Below are positions 11,394-23,606 of a stretch of DNA of 49,052 bases, one piece after another. The position numbers and the translations under genes were made by a program. The stretch comes from Heterostelium multicystogenum. Its lineage: Eukaryota > Evosea > Eumycetozoa > Acytosteliales > Acytosteliaceae. Under the pieces are notes generated by a model. That model ran no database searches. It saw only the letters and a list, made by a program, of their open reading frames with translations, and was not told the origin of the DNA. Each line of letters starts with the position of its first letter. Positions within the stretch are counted from its first letter, which is position 1. Location of the stretch: NCBI GenBank assembly GCA_003667245.1, contig RCNN01000174.1, positions 1-49,052 on the forward strand, given 5' to 3'.

Positions 11394-13438
11394 ATGGCTT
11401 CAAACAATCTTTTATCTGCTGCCGCATTATCAATGAATATTAGACTTGTATTACAAGAATACATCAACAAGATGCTGTTGGGTATTGATGGTATGAAGGT
11501 TTTGGTATTGGACAAAGATACTGTACGTATAGATAGACGATTTTAGCAGTTTATGCAGCTTAGACTTACTTATGAAACATAATACAGGCTGGTATATGGT
11601 AAGCATGGTATATTCACAGTCAGATATCTTACAAAAGGAAGTATTCCTTTTTGAGAAGATTGACAGTACTTCAAGAGAGAAGATGCCACATATGAAAGCT
11701 GTCTACTTTGTCAGACCAACCCAAATGAACATCAATTTAATCGCCGATGAATTGAGGAAATCCAAAATATTCAGACTATCATCTCTGTATGTGTTGTTAC
11801 TGTGATAGATGATGAGGAATAGATATTAACACATTTTCACCTGGTTCTATCAACAGTCTTTACAAATATAATTGGATCTTCATCAATGGACGAAATGGCA
11901 AAAGTAGACGATAAAGAGTTGGTTAAAGAGGTACAAGAGTTTTATGGTGACTTTTACCCAGTCAACCCAGATACCTTTTCATTGAACATCCCAGGAGCAC
12001 TCACAAAGAATCATCCTCTTGGCAAGTAAACATCAATCGTATGATTGAAAGGTGTTATAGCATCATTGCTTGCACTCAAGAAGAAACCAGTAATTAGATA
12101 CTCTGCAAACTCTGAAGCAACTAAATTATCTCGCTGAAACTGTTTTGGTAAGATCTTACCTAAACTATGATATAGAACGTCCAATTAACTAATACCCTTA
12201 ATAATAACAGTCAAAGATTCAAAGAGGAAAAGAGAAATATTTGATTTTAGAAAGAACGATAGTGTTTTATGATTTTAGACAGAAAAGACGACCCAATCAC
12301 TCCATTGCTTCACCAATGGACCTATCAATCAATGATTCACGAACTTTTAACAATCAACAATAAACAGAGTCAGTTTGAGCAAGAACGATAAAGAAATCGA
12401 TCCAAACAATGAATTCATTCTTTCGATTGATCAAGATGCCTTTACAAAGACAATCTCTACAAGAACTATGGTGACTTGGGTGCCAGTATCAAGGATTGGT
12501 CGAAACATATCAAAAGAAGAGAGATGAATCAAGTGCCAACATTAAAACTATTGGTAATGTTTACTAGGAATTGATAGATTGATTTAGAAACTAACAGCTT
12601 AAAACAATTCTTATAGATGATATGAAGAAATTCATTGAAAAACTATCCAAATTTCCAGAAAATTCTCAACAACTGTATCTAAGCATGTTAATTTGATGGA
12701 TGCAATGTCAAAGATGATTAGTGATAACTATTTGAATGGAAATCTCTGAAATTCAACAAGAGTTGGCATGCAACAACGATCACAACAGTGCCTATGCAAG
12801 ATTGAACGAGATTTTGGACAGTCCTAAGTACTCAAATGATGACAAATTAGTTTTGGTACTTCTATACAGCATCCGTTATGAAGACGGACGGTTTTGGGAA
12901 CTCCAAGAGAAACTCTCTCGATGTGGTTTACCAGCAAGTGAAATTGGATTAATCCAAACAACTCAAGGAATACGCTGAAGTGCCCAAAGAGAAGGAGATC
13001 TCCTAGGTACAAAGAAGCATTTGTCTAACTTTTGTAAATGGTGTCGTCAAACGTGGACTTCCAAGGTGTATCCAACATCTACACACAACATGTTCCACTC
13101 CTCCAGGAAATTCTCGACAATCTCATCAAGGGTAAACTTAAAGGAGCAGTCCTACCCATTCCTCACTCCCAAATCCACCAAAAGAAAGGTATATATCATT
13201 ATACTATCCAACTCTTAGGAAAATAACTAACACGCATTTATTACTACTTATATTACTGAAACTTCTAGACCAAATGAATCATAGTATTTGTGGTTGGTGG
13301 AGTATTTTACCTTTGAAGAGGCATACAACGTTTTCAAATTTTACATATGAATGCTAGCCAACGGAATCAAGGTCGTTTTAGGAGGAACTACAATCCTCAA
13401 CCGCAAGCAATTTTTTGGATGATTTGGCGAAAACTTGA
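11394..13438 (+). CDS. vps45: Vps45, Sec1/Munc18-family vesicle fusion regulator
   Basis: SM protein that binds syntaxin-type SNAREs for trans-Golgi/endosome fusion. Seen in order: [168 protein letters not shown], and the C-terminal FEEAYNVF and [13 protein letters not shown]. Order and spacing match animal VPS45. Introns fit at 11523-11587, 11787-11856, 12148-12210, 12554-12616 and 13189-13268. Many one-base indels (about ten) break it, including near 11597, 11770, 12030, 12275, 12500, 12735, 12955, 13000, 13285 and 13415. The stop at 13436-13438 follows FLDDLAKT; a slightly longer tail in another frame is possible. Confidence 0.93.
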
Positions 13439-15246
13439 AATTGATGAGTGTTGGAAGAGTAAAACAAAAAGGGATATATTTAATCCAACTTTGGTGCCCA
13501 AAATCAAACAACTGATGATCTGCCAAAACTGAATCGAGATTAAAATTTTTATTATTTAAGATTATTATAATTTTTTGTTTTTTGAGTTCAATCAATCAAT
13601 CAGAAAGACCTGTTTTTATTTTTAATTTTTTCTAAAAAATAGCAAGTCATCAACCCAACAACCAAACAACTTTGAAATCAACCTTATTAAAAACATCCAC
13701 TCCACTTTATAATCTAATTAAACTGATTTAAACAATAGAATACAAAGATTGGATAGCATAAAACAGGAGAAAGACAGAAGGATAAGAGTTACGATAGTTA
13801 ATGCAGTTAATTTAGTTCATTTAGCTTAGTGTAAAGATTGATATTGATAGAAATTGTATTTAGGCTGTTGTTGTATTTGAAATTCCGATGGTCGTCATTG
13901 TACCTTTTCGCCCAACAATAAAAAGCATTCACTAAATAGTGCCACAACAATTTTCACTCAACGTGCTAAAGTTCATTGTCCATTTTCACCTTCCTTTCAC
14001 TTCACTTCTAATTTATCACCACTTGCCTTGATCTTCAAAGACAATCAGAGAATTCACATGAAATTGATTGGATAGTGATTGTATTAAATTAAGGTGCTAT
14101 TGATGATGATTGTTTGGTGGTGTAGTAGTTGTTATTGTTGTTTCTAATATTCCTTGGAAGAGTATAAGTACTTATAACGGATTGATAACTATTCACCACT
14201 CTTAAGAAAAACCAGTTATTGCTTTTCTGAGTGTTTTAAAAACATATTGCATTTCTTATATCAATTGGAGTTAGGTCAAATAAGGCATGTTGGATTAAGA
14301 AGAATAAACATTGAATCATCGCTTTAAACCGATGGATAGACAGAAAATAAATAGATGGATGGATGGATACCTTACCATTGAAGATATCTACCATTCTTTG
14401 TTGTGGAGATCGAGAGATTGACAGATAGTCATTGACTGACAATCAAACGGAAGGATAGAGATAATTATAGGGTTGATTGTGGTGAGGTTGCTAACTAATC
14501 TAAAATATCATCATTATACAATATCATATTAAGCACATCCACACACCCACACTCAACACATAATATTGATTATCAATCCATTGTAGTTGGATAAGATACA
14601 CACCATATTACCTTACATTTGTGTTTATTTATTTGTTTGCTGATAATGAAATAAACACCTTATAATTAATTAAGCACCAACAATAACAATATTAATAATA
14701 ATATAATAATAATAATAAAAATAATAGGAAACGACAACTCTACTCCTATTTTTATATGCAAATGAATGTTAGAATGAATGTGGGAATATTAATTGGTGTT
14801 GGTGTTGTTATTGGCATTGGATTGAGTGTATTTTGTGTTGGCTTTCAATGGCTTGTTGTATTGGTATTGGATTGAATACATACACACTCCTTACATTCAC
14901 ATTCACACTCACACTCACACTACTCTCAATTTCACACTCATTCACTATTCATTCATTCATTATTCAGCACGGCTCTATTGAAATCCAACAGTAATTCCTT
15001 TTTGATAGACAGAATTAAATTTCACACAATTTTTATTGGTCATTTGCTATTGTTGTTTTTTTTATAACATTGGCTGTTGGTTGTTGTCATTATTAAGCCA
15101 AGCAGCATCATCACGCTATAATATAATATAAATCAATGTTGTTGTTGTTTATGTTATAAATAAGCCTATTTTGAATTAATATTTTATAGCCAGAATAGCA
15201 GTCAGTATCGAATTCTCAAACTAGTGCGAATCTCAGCAGGTTTTTG

Positions 15247-15249
15247 TAT

Positions 15250-15292
<43 letters not shown>

Positions 15293-15297
15293 TTTTT
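15247..15297. repeat. (TTTA)n tetranucleotide microsatellite
   Basis: About twelve head-to-tail TTTA units, uninterrupted, in intergenic DNA. Confidence 0.95.
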
Positions 15298-16695
15298 GAA
15301 AGATGTGGTTTGTATTCATTTTCACACCTTAATTTAAATTGTGAAATTTGTTTTGCAGGTTGTCTTTCAGTCTCTATCTCCCCCATCACCATCTCACCAT
15401 CTGATTTAACAGCATTCAAAATCCACACCAACTTTGATTAGTTGGTGATCAATTTATATGTAGTTTGAATTAGGCATTATTATTATTATTATTATTTTTG
15501 TTTTTTATTAACATATATTGAAATTATATCTTTATTATTATTAGTATTATTAAATTTTATATGTATAGCAGCAGCAGCAGCTACAACAGCAACAGCAACA
15601 ATATTCTTTTATTGATATTATTGTGATAATAATAATAATATAGCAGTAGGCTGTTACATTTTTTGTTGATGAAAAAGTAATTAGATATATTACATAGTAA
15701 TAGTAATAATAATAATAATACAAAACAAAATTAAAAAAAAATAGTGGACTACTGATGATTGATTAATTGATTGATTGTTTGTTTGTTTGACTGATTGATG
15801 GTGGAATTCAAATCAAATCAAACCAACCAATCTTATTATCATCGAAAAATAAATAACAATTAATTAAATTTGAAACCAGTAGTTTAGTCGTATTATTAAT
15901 TTGTTAGTTTATTTGCGTTCCTATTAAAACCACAATATAATTCTATGTTCTAGGATACCTACCATTTTGTCATTTGATGATAACTATCAAATTAATTTTA
16001 ATTAGTTACTTTAGTAATTATAAAAGTAAAATTGGTTTTAAAACTAATTTATTTAAAAGGTATATTCCTCCAAAATAGGTAGTTGTCCAACTTCAAGCCT
16101 ATTTATTATTCATCATATCAAATAATCAAATCAAATTCAAACTCAAATTCATTTCAACAAACAGGCCAATTCAGGCAACCAAAATTTTATATTAAATTTA
16201 GTTTATTTCAGTATTCACTTATAAAAGATACCAAGAAACAGTCGATTATTTAAGATCATTATTTAATAATAATTAATTTTTGGAGACTGCACATCTTCAT
16301 TCTGAAATCATTCCATCATCATCACCAGCATCACCCTATTTAATCAAATCTATATTTATAACAATTATAAAATTCAAAAACTAATATTGATTATGTCATA
16401 AATAATATAAATAGGTTAGTTTAGTTTGCAGGGCAGAACCATTTTACTAATCAGACAAACAGACCAAAGGAAAAGCAGTATTTTGCAAAGAGTTTTCGAA
16501 ATTTGTTTTTAGAACCCATACGTTTGGATCTTGGTACCGAATTTACGAATCTAACCAGCACACTTTTACTCAACACTCGTTTCAAGAATTTTATTCTTAA
16601 AAAAACAAAAACAAAAAAATATTCATCAAAAACCAAATATATGTTTGTTGTTATTTGGTTGGTTTTAAATTTAAATTTACACACGAATATCAAAC

Positions 16696-16737
<42 letters not shown>
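16696..16737. repeat. (TAA)n trinucleotide microsatellite
   Basis: About fourteen perfect TAA units, 120 bp before the TKL kinase start. Confidence 0.95.
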
Positions 16738-16860
16738 TAGTTAGTACAAAACCCACAATTATTAATATTAATAGTAGCATCAGTTTTTCAGTGATTGTAG
16801 TATAATATAGATATATATAATAGAAAGCATTGTTAGCAGCAGATAGATAGATTTGAAAGA

Positions 16861-19389
16861 TGCAAGGAGGATACTATCAAAGCTATCAGAATGGTTTTCT
16901 CGGTTCTCCTACTTCTGTAATAGCAGCTGGTGGCGGAGGTGGCATTGGATACACACAGAATGCACCGATTGGGTGGAAATATTGGTGGTGGTGGTGCAGG
17001 AGGAGGTGTAATGAATGGATCACTCTCACCTAATATTGGATTTCACCACCATCATCTCCAGCAACAACAGCATCAGCCATCACAATTCAACGATCAAACT
17101 CTTCACCAAATAACCTGTCACCTGCTGCATTGCTGGTGCAACAGCAACAGAACCAACCACTTCCTCCGTCACAGCCTACTCATAAAACCCCACCCTTTCA
17201 GCAAAAGAATCCACTACATAATCGCATTCAGCATCAGCGCAACAGCTCATCGGATGCCAGTATTACAGCTGCTGCAGTAGCAGCCGCCACAGCAACAGCA
17301 GTCTTACCCGTCGCCGGAGACTTGGAAACCTCGAGGATTTGACTTGGGAGGAGATCTATCTGATATATCATCACTTTAATATGGTAGATGCTGACGGCAA
17401 GGGTGTAATCACAACCTTTCAACAGTTGATCCAATATATTACCTTGATTTCCCAACATCGACACCACCTACTTCACAATTTCTCTTTTCGATTGGATTGC
17501 TCTACCCAGGCGCCGTCCCAAACCTCCAACAACCAAACACTTCACCACTTTCCATTCAACAACTGATAGTTTCATACTCGCACTGTAAAGCTATGCTCCC
17601 ACAAACATCCAACCCAACAACAGGACGTAAATTTACACCAAATCAAGCACTCTACATGATCGAAGTCTTCAACTCTGTAAAAGACAAGACAGGTGGCGTA
17701 CCTACTCAAAAACTGGCACTATTTGGTGCAGATCGATCAAAACTACCATCTACTACTTTGCCTTTTCACGAATTTGTACAATTTATTGGTTTAAATATTA
17801 TACCTTTCGAAAATCTTTATGTAAGTCGAAGCATTCATAAATATTATCACAAGAAGTCAGCTACTAATTGTTGTTGTCAATTCTACATATTATTTTAGAA
17901 ATTACAACAATCACCAACAATAGAACCACAACCTACTTTTGCTCAAGATGTAGACGATTTTGAACATGCCGATTTATTTTTTGATACCAAACCACCAAGC
18001 AATTTTAATTACAATCCACAACCACAACAGCAACAAAATCAAAATTTCAACTATCAAAACTATAATAATCAGAACTACAATAATAATAACAATCAAAATA
18101 ACTTTAATAATCAACAGCAACAGCAGCAACAACAGCAGCAGCAACAGAATAACCAAATTAACTATAACAACCATGTAAATCAAAACTTTAACAATAACAA
18201 CAACAACAACCAAAATAACTTTAATGTAGTCAATCAGAATTTTAATAATCAAAACAACTTTAACAACCAAAATAATAATCAAAACAATTTCGCCAACTAT
18301 AATTTCAACTACCAGCTGTCACCTCAAAACAACAATTTCGCCAACCAAAACAATTTTAATAATAACCAGAACAACAATAATTTTAATAACTATAATAATA
18401 ATAATAATATTTTAATTCCAGCCAATAATAATAACAATAACAATGGTGGTAATATATTAAAAACAAGTGGAAATAATACAATTTTAAATCCAAATATGTA
18501 TGTTATACGACGACGAATCACCAAACTGTCATTTAGGTAAATAGATCAATATTAACAACTTTTTAAAATTATAGTCAACAATCAGCTTTTTCCGATATTG
18601 AAATACAATTTTCAGAATTGAACATACAGAATAAGCTTGGTGAAGGTACATTTGGTGTCGTTTATAAAGGAACATGGAGAGGAAGTACAGTGGCTATTAA
18701 ACAAATCAAGATTAATGAAGACGTTACAAATCAAGTTTTGGACGAATTCAGAAAAGAATTAACTATTTTAAGTAAACTGAGACACCCCAACATTGTTTTT
18801 GCTGATGGCTGCCTGCACTCAGCCGCCAAATCTTTGTTTTGTAACAGAGTTTCTCAATGGTGGATCGCTATATGACATACTTCATTCCAAAAAGATCAGA
18901 ATGAATATGCCGCTCTACAAAAAGTTGGCCATCCAAATCGCACAAGGAATGAACTATCTCCATTTATCAAATGTCATACACAGAGACATCAAGTCACTCA
19001 ATCTTCTCTTGGATGACAACATGAATGTCAAGATTTGTGATTTTGGTTTGTCTCGTTTGAAAACCAAGTCAACCGCAATGACCAAGTCAATTGGATCACC
19101 CATTTGGATGGCTCCTGAGCTCTTAGTTGGCGACGACTATACAGAGAAAGTAGATGTCTATGCATTTGGTATCATTCTATGGGAGTTGGGTACAGGTGAA
19201 TTACCATATTCCGGATTGGACTCAGTACAATTAGCATTGGCTGTTTCTTCCAAAGGACTCAGACCTACGATTCCATCATCGTGGCCACCTCAACTGCACC
19301 AACTTATCCAATCATGTTGGAATCACGAACCATCATTAAGACCATCTTTCAGTCAAATCTTACAACAACTAGAGAAGATGCCAGTGTAG
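16861..19389 (+). CDS. TKL-family protein kinase with Gln/Asn-rich N-terminal region
   Basis: The C-terminal kinase domain is complete: glycine loop LGEGTFGVVYKG, VAIKQIKI with the ATP lysine, Glu in EFRKELTIL, HRDIKSLNLLLD catalytic loop, DFGLSR, SPIWMAPELL, DVYAFGIILWELGTGELPYS, and RPSF near the end. The HRDIKSLN and SPIWMAPE forms place it in the TKL group. Upstream are Gly-, His- and Gln-rich tracts, then a helical segment with a degenerate EF-hand-like loop (FNMVDADGKGVITTFQQLIQ) and its repeat (FTPNQALYMIEVFNSVKDKT), then about 200 residues of Asn/Gln repeats. Introns: 17821-17898 and 18498-18574; a shorter 38-nt alternative (18537-18574) also keeps frame. Indels near 16967, 17110, 17335, 17450 and 18798. 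Probably orthologous to a D. discoideum TKL kinase of the same layout; substrate unknown. Confidence 0.93.
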
Positions 19390-19896
19390 TTAAACATTAA
19401 AATATCAAAAGTAAATTCCAAACAAATAAAACAAGAATTCTTGTTTCTTTATTTTTTAAATACACCCGCTAAATTTTTAACTATCAAAGTAACACATCAA
19501 ACACAAAATGGTTACACTCTAAACTCATCACAAACCGCTCAAAAAAAATTTTGGAGCTGTGAAGAATGTGATAAACATTGATTCTAATTTAGTTGTCTAA
19601 TTATATGGTAACACTTCAATCTCATCGAAGCACTACAAGAATCCCGAAGATTATATTTTCAGTGATGATGAATATTCAGAAATTTCCATTTGTGATAAAT
19701 ATCAAGATTTTGTTAATCAATATTAAATTTGCCACAAACTATCAATGGGCGTGGGTGCTGTCCGTTTGGTAATTACTTTGGCCAAACTTTCGTTCTAAAG
19801 AAAGAATTTGGTGTCTATTAATTGTACAATTTATTTAAAAGAATCATTAATTCCTGTCTGAAATGGAATATTTTTTTTGCTTTTACTTAATTATGT
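19390..19896. other. Convergent 3' region with an orphan ORF fragment
   Basis: Between the kinase stop (+) and the NDH-2 stop (-). An open stretch at 19601-19726 on + reads SISSKHYKNPEDYIFSDDEY and ends DKYQDFVNQY then stop; the same frame continues upstream past one stop (FGAVKNVINIDSNLVV). Its acidic, ordinary composition is unlike the surrounding AT-rich noise, so it may be a remnant of a gene. No ATG and no recognised family. Confidence 0.3.
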
Positions 19897-21959
19897 TTAT
19901 AGTCTTGAAATATCTCTTCCGAATAGAATGGTTTTAGACCAATCTAGTGATACTAAGAGTTTGTTTTTAAAACTGAACTGTTTTTCAAGATATATAGCTC
20001 TCCATGCCCACCATACACCAAATCCACCTCCAGAGAACTTTCCTGGAATATCGGCAACTGCATTATGGTGACCAATGTAGGCAAATGAACCTAGGTGTTT
20101 ATATTTGAATGGTTGAATCTTATGATCTTGATAGTCTTGATTCACCTTAGATTGGTCACCTTTAAATGAATTCATGGTCTTGGCCAAGTAAATTCCCATT
20201 TGGTTGGCTACCTGTGCTGTGGCTGGGAGTGTTGTCAAGTTGGAGTCAATCTTTTCAATAAGATGTTTGAATTCTTCGAACTGGAGATAGTTATCCTTAT
20301 TAACATCAAACTCAGCAAACTCCTGTGGCAAACGACTGATGAATGGCTCTAGTTGTGGATATATCTTAATATTATTCTTGACTAAGTGCATAAGTTCGTC
20401 GATGCTGAGCTTATTATCGTTGTTTTCATCGGCTTCCTTAAACATTTCTTGTAGATGGTCCAACAGTTTTTGTTGGGTAACTGTTGAGCAATCACCAATG
20501 GCATAGACATTCTTCTGTGGCACACCTGCAGCTCTGAGATATACATCCGTAGAAATAGCACGATTATTCGATTGCTCTGGGATGGAGTCACAGAATTTCT
20601 GGGTGAGGGGACGGGGACCCACACCAGTGCACCACAAAGCCATACCAAATGGAATTTCATAGGAACGCTTGTCAATCTTACTAACTACAACGATTTTTCT
20701 GGGTTGGACTTCAGTTACTCTGGAGCTGAATAATGCATTGATATTTGATCTCTGGAATTCCTTTTCAGTGAAGTCAATGATTTTCTTGTCATATGTATTC
20801 AAAAGATGCTCTGCAGACTGGATCAAGGAGATTTGGCACTTTGAAATGAGTTCCTTGGGGAATATTTTAGCCAAGTCATCATAAATATAATCGTAGATCT
20901 CTCCAGCAGCTTCGACACCCGTGGGACCAGCACCTACTATTATGAAATGAAGAGAATTCTTAACTTCAGTTTCTGACAATCCAGGATAGTTTTGCTCTTT
21001 CAAAGCAATCCATGATCTTTGTACGAATCTTTCTTGCATCGCCAGCTTCTTTTAAGAAGAGACAGTTTTCCATAACACCTTTGGTGCCCATCGTATTAGG
21101 CATACTACCAATGGCGATAACCAGTTTATCATATGGTATCTGGACATTAGGAACTGGACTAGTTAATCCTGGATAGTCATCACTGGCGTCCTTTATAATA
21201 ATATAGTTATCACTATGAACGATGTCGATACACTCTGCTTCAATAAACTGAGAAGAGGACTTGGCTAGTCTTTTCAAAATTCTTCGGATTGGTTCTGTAA
21301 TGCTTCGGACTTCGACCGATCCAACTGTTGCCGCTGTAAGCATTGGTGTAAATAAGAAATACTAAAGTAAAATCATTAGAATACACTATTGACAGCCATG
21401 CATTCCCTCCTCTTCCTAGAGATAGATTGTATTTACATTTCTTGGAGATACAACGATGACCTCATATTTGTCTAGATCGACATTATTGATGAATGCAAGT
21501 GATGCCCAACCAGTTCCTAACACTACAATTCTCTCTTTATCTCCTGATTTCTTAATAGTTGTCAGTGGTTTAGCAACTATTTCCTTTTTCTCATTCGAAT
21601 CCAAGTAGAGCACAGTTATTCCACCAGCAGCAACCAAAATACATAAACCACCAGCCAACATTGGTAATTTAAATTTTTTATCATTGTTTCTAAAGTTATC
21701 ATTATTATTATTACTATTATTGTTATTACTATTGTTATTGTTCGATGACGATGATGATGAGGTAAATGATCTTAAATGATGTTTATTAATATCATTAGAA
21801 GCATTTGATGTTTGGATACTAAATTGCGAGTGTTGTTGTTGACCGTAGCTAGTTGTACTCGTACTACCATTGACAAAAATGAGCAGTGTTTCTACTACGA
21901 CTATTGGTAGTTGTCCTTTTTAGTACTTTACAAGAAGTTGCAATTCTATTTGCATACAT
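19897..21959 (-). CDS. Type II NADH dehydrogenase (NDH-2, external) with two EF hands
   Basis: Rotenone-insensitive alternative NADH:ubiquinone oxidoreductase of the inner mitochondrial membrane; no proton pumping. N-terminus MYANRIATSCKVLKRTTTNS is a basic, Ser/Thr-rich mitochondrial presequence, followed by a Ser/Asn tract and one membrane segment (LPMLAGGLCILVAAGGITVL). FAD site ERIVVLGTGWASLAF; NADH site FIIVGAGPTGVEAAGEIYDY; VYAIGDCST; C-terminal GSFAYIGHHNAV and GGGFGVWWAWRAIYL. Between them sits an insert with two canonical EF-hand loops, DENNDNKLSIDE and DVNKDNYLQFEE, as in calcium-dependent plant and fungal external NDH-2. One intron (21362-21436) falls between VVSPRN and YFLFTPMLTAATVGSVEVRS. 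Indels near 21870 and 21045. Confidence 0.95.
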
Positions 21960-22187
21960 TTTTAAATACTAATAATTTACTAAGTATTTTTTAACCAATG
22001 ATAAAATAAATAAATAATTATACAATTTTTTAGTTAAACCAATTTTAAATTAAATAAGTGAATTTCATCAAAAGCAAAAAGGAAGATTTTTTATAAATTC
22101 TTTGAAACTATAAAGGTAACACTATTTTTGCAAGGTGTAACAATTTGGGTAAAGAAAGTCTCGATTTCTAATTTGTTTATTTATACT
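21960..22187. promoter_or_regulatory. NDH-2 upstream region
   Basis: Short tandem-gene spacer between the NDH-2 start (-) and the stop of the next minus-strand gene. AT-rich, no specific site recognised. Confidence 0.4.
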
Positions 22188-23606
22188 TTAATTGGTATTA
22201 TTTATAACAAGATAAAGCTGCATTAGTGTGGTGTAAAAGTCAGATTGGTCCAGTGAGTTCGTTGGTATTTCTGTTGTCTGTGGTTGTCGTTGGTCTGTTG
22301 TTTCACAGTCTTCGGGCCTGCTGTTCAGGGTCGCGAGGATATTGATGATTTCATTGAGATACTGCAGTGTGGAGTATGACGATTTACATTGTATTGGCAA
22401 TGATATATAGTATTTATACTGCGATTCTAGTTGTTGTTTCAGGTAGTCCTTGAAGCGCTCCAGCTGGATGGTGGTAGTTGTCTTGGCGAAGCGGTAAGGA
22501 TACATGTTGTGGTACATCTGTTTGTAGATTTTGACAAGTCGTTTCTTGTCGTCGGAGAGCAGTTGCTTGAATTTCGACTGGAAGATCTTGAAGAGTCCGC
22601 GAACACTGCCATAGACGAGCAATCCATCGGACTTTTGTCTGAGGAGTGTCGTCAGTTTGCCGACTGTCTCGATGGCGCTGTTTGCTTCGTTCATAATGGT
22701 TTCGTTGAGGAACACGATCATTTCATCGAAACAATTGTTCTTTCTAAAGTTGAGAAGTGGTGGATTGTTTTCGATCGATTTATCTCTGATGTGTTGGAAG
22801 TAATATAGGCGATTCTGTTGTTGCTTCCTCTGGTGGTCTTTGAGTTGATTCAGAAAGATTTCGTCTTCGACATTGGAGAGAGAGCTGGATGAGTTTTGAC
22901 ATATGTCTCGGTTGACGGCCTCATCCAGTCCTCTGGAAACTAGTAGCTCTTCCACGGTCTCATTCAATTGCACTGGAAACAGTGGAGACTCTTCATTATA
23001 ATGGCGGATGATGCGCTGCATGACATCTAGCACCGATGTTTGCTGTTCAAAGTTGAATTCATCTTGCCATACCAATAGAAAATCATGAATGGAATTTACA
23101 ATAGCGGTGGATCTCTGGTCACATTTGATGTTATGGTGGTTGATTGTGGTCTGAGGAATGGACAGATCGATTGAGCAGCTATTGATGAAGTTGGAGAGAT
23201 GAAAGTATACTGAACCATACCCCAGAATCATTGCATTGATGAGTAAGACGTGTTCTTCACCCAACCACAGGTTGAACTCCTCGGCAGATGAGTTGAGCAT
23301 CGAATTCAAATATATTACAATTCTATATATACAAAAAGCATGTTTCCTTGCTTTTAATATGGTTTTGGTCCTCTCTTGGTCAAAGTCATTCTTTGGATTC
23401 TCAAGACTTTCGAAGGATGGCAAAGGAGAATTTAAGAATGGACTATTAGGAAGTTCAGGACATGATGAAATATCATTGATCTCTACCATATTTACATCCT
23501 CCAATAATTTTGAACATCCAATATCATCTTCATCTTCATTGTTGGATCTATCATTATTATTGGAAAATGTATAATTATTTTTTTCAGAGTAATCTACAGA
23601 TGACAT
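22188..23606 (-). CDS. Unknown 472-residue cytoplasmic protein
   Basis: One uninterrupted open frame, rare in this window. Acidic, Asn/Ser-rich N-terminus (MSSVDYSEKNNYTFSNNNDR), then a mostly helical, hydrophilic body: FCIYRIVIYLNSMLNSSAEE, EEHVLLINAMILGYGSVYFH, VNSIHDFLLVWQDEFNF, SVLDVMQRIIRHYNEESPLF, VSRGLDEAVNRDICQNS, CFDEMIVFLNETIMNEANSA, KSDGLLVYGSVRGLFKIFQS, and a tail QSDFYTTLMQLYLVINNTN. No signal peptide or membrane segment. I recognise no catalytic motif. The codon use is less AT-rich than the flanks, which supports a real gene. Probably a dictyostelid-specific protein; function unknown. Confidence 0.75.
   Translation of the reverse strand: MSSVDYSEKNNYTFSNNNDRSNNEDEDDIGCSKLLEDVNMVEINDISSCPELPNSPFLNSPLPSFESLENPKNDFDQERTKTILKARKHAFCIYRIVIYLNSMLNSSAEEFNLWLGEEHVLLINAMILGYGSVYFHLSNFINSCSIDLSIPQTTINHHNIKCDQRSTAIVNSIHDFLLVWQDEFNFEQQTSVLDVMQRIIRHYNEESPLFPVQLNETVEELLVSRGLDEAVNRDICQNSSSSLSNVEDEIFLNQLKDHQRKQQQNRLYYFQHIRDKSIENNPPLLNFRKNNCFDEMIVFLNETIMNEANSAIETVGKLTTLLRQKSDGLLVYGSVRGLFKIFQSKFKQLLSDDKKRLVKIYKQMYHNMYPYRFAKTTTTIQLERFKDYLKQQLESQYKYYISLPIQCKSSYSTLQYLNEIINILATLNSRPEDCETTDQRQPQTTEIPTNSLDQSDFYTTLMQLYLVINNTN

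Larger units (their letters stand above)
13439..16860. other. Intergenic, 3.4 kb, repeat-rich
   Basis: Long gap between vps45 and the TKL kinase. Contains C/A-rich tracts at 14534-14560 and 14880-14940, a TTTA tetranucleotide array, TAA/TTA runs and a CAG-type run near 15570-15600. A stretch of minus-strand sequence at 14370-14445 reads as a short open frame ending in a GTAAGG donor, but no continuing exon is evident. No convincing gene or tRNA seen. Confidence 0.6.

Noticed and set aside
16451..16780. Minus-strand open frame with a Tyr homopolymer
   Set aside because: The Tyr run is just the TAA microsatellite read in reverse; no conserved sequence around it.
17960..18282. Open frames on both strands over the Asn repeat (Ile/Thr-rich and Leu/Ile/Val-rich)
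   Set aside because: Shadows of the Asn/Gln-rich linker of the TKL kinase in other frames.
18537..18574. 38-nt intron in the TKL kinase
   Set aside because: Keeps frame, but the 77-nt alternative from GTATGT at 18498 also keeps frame and is of normal length here.
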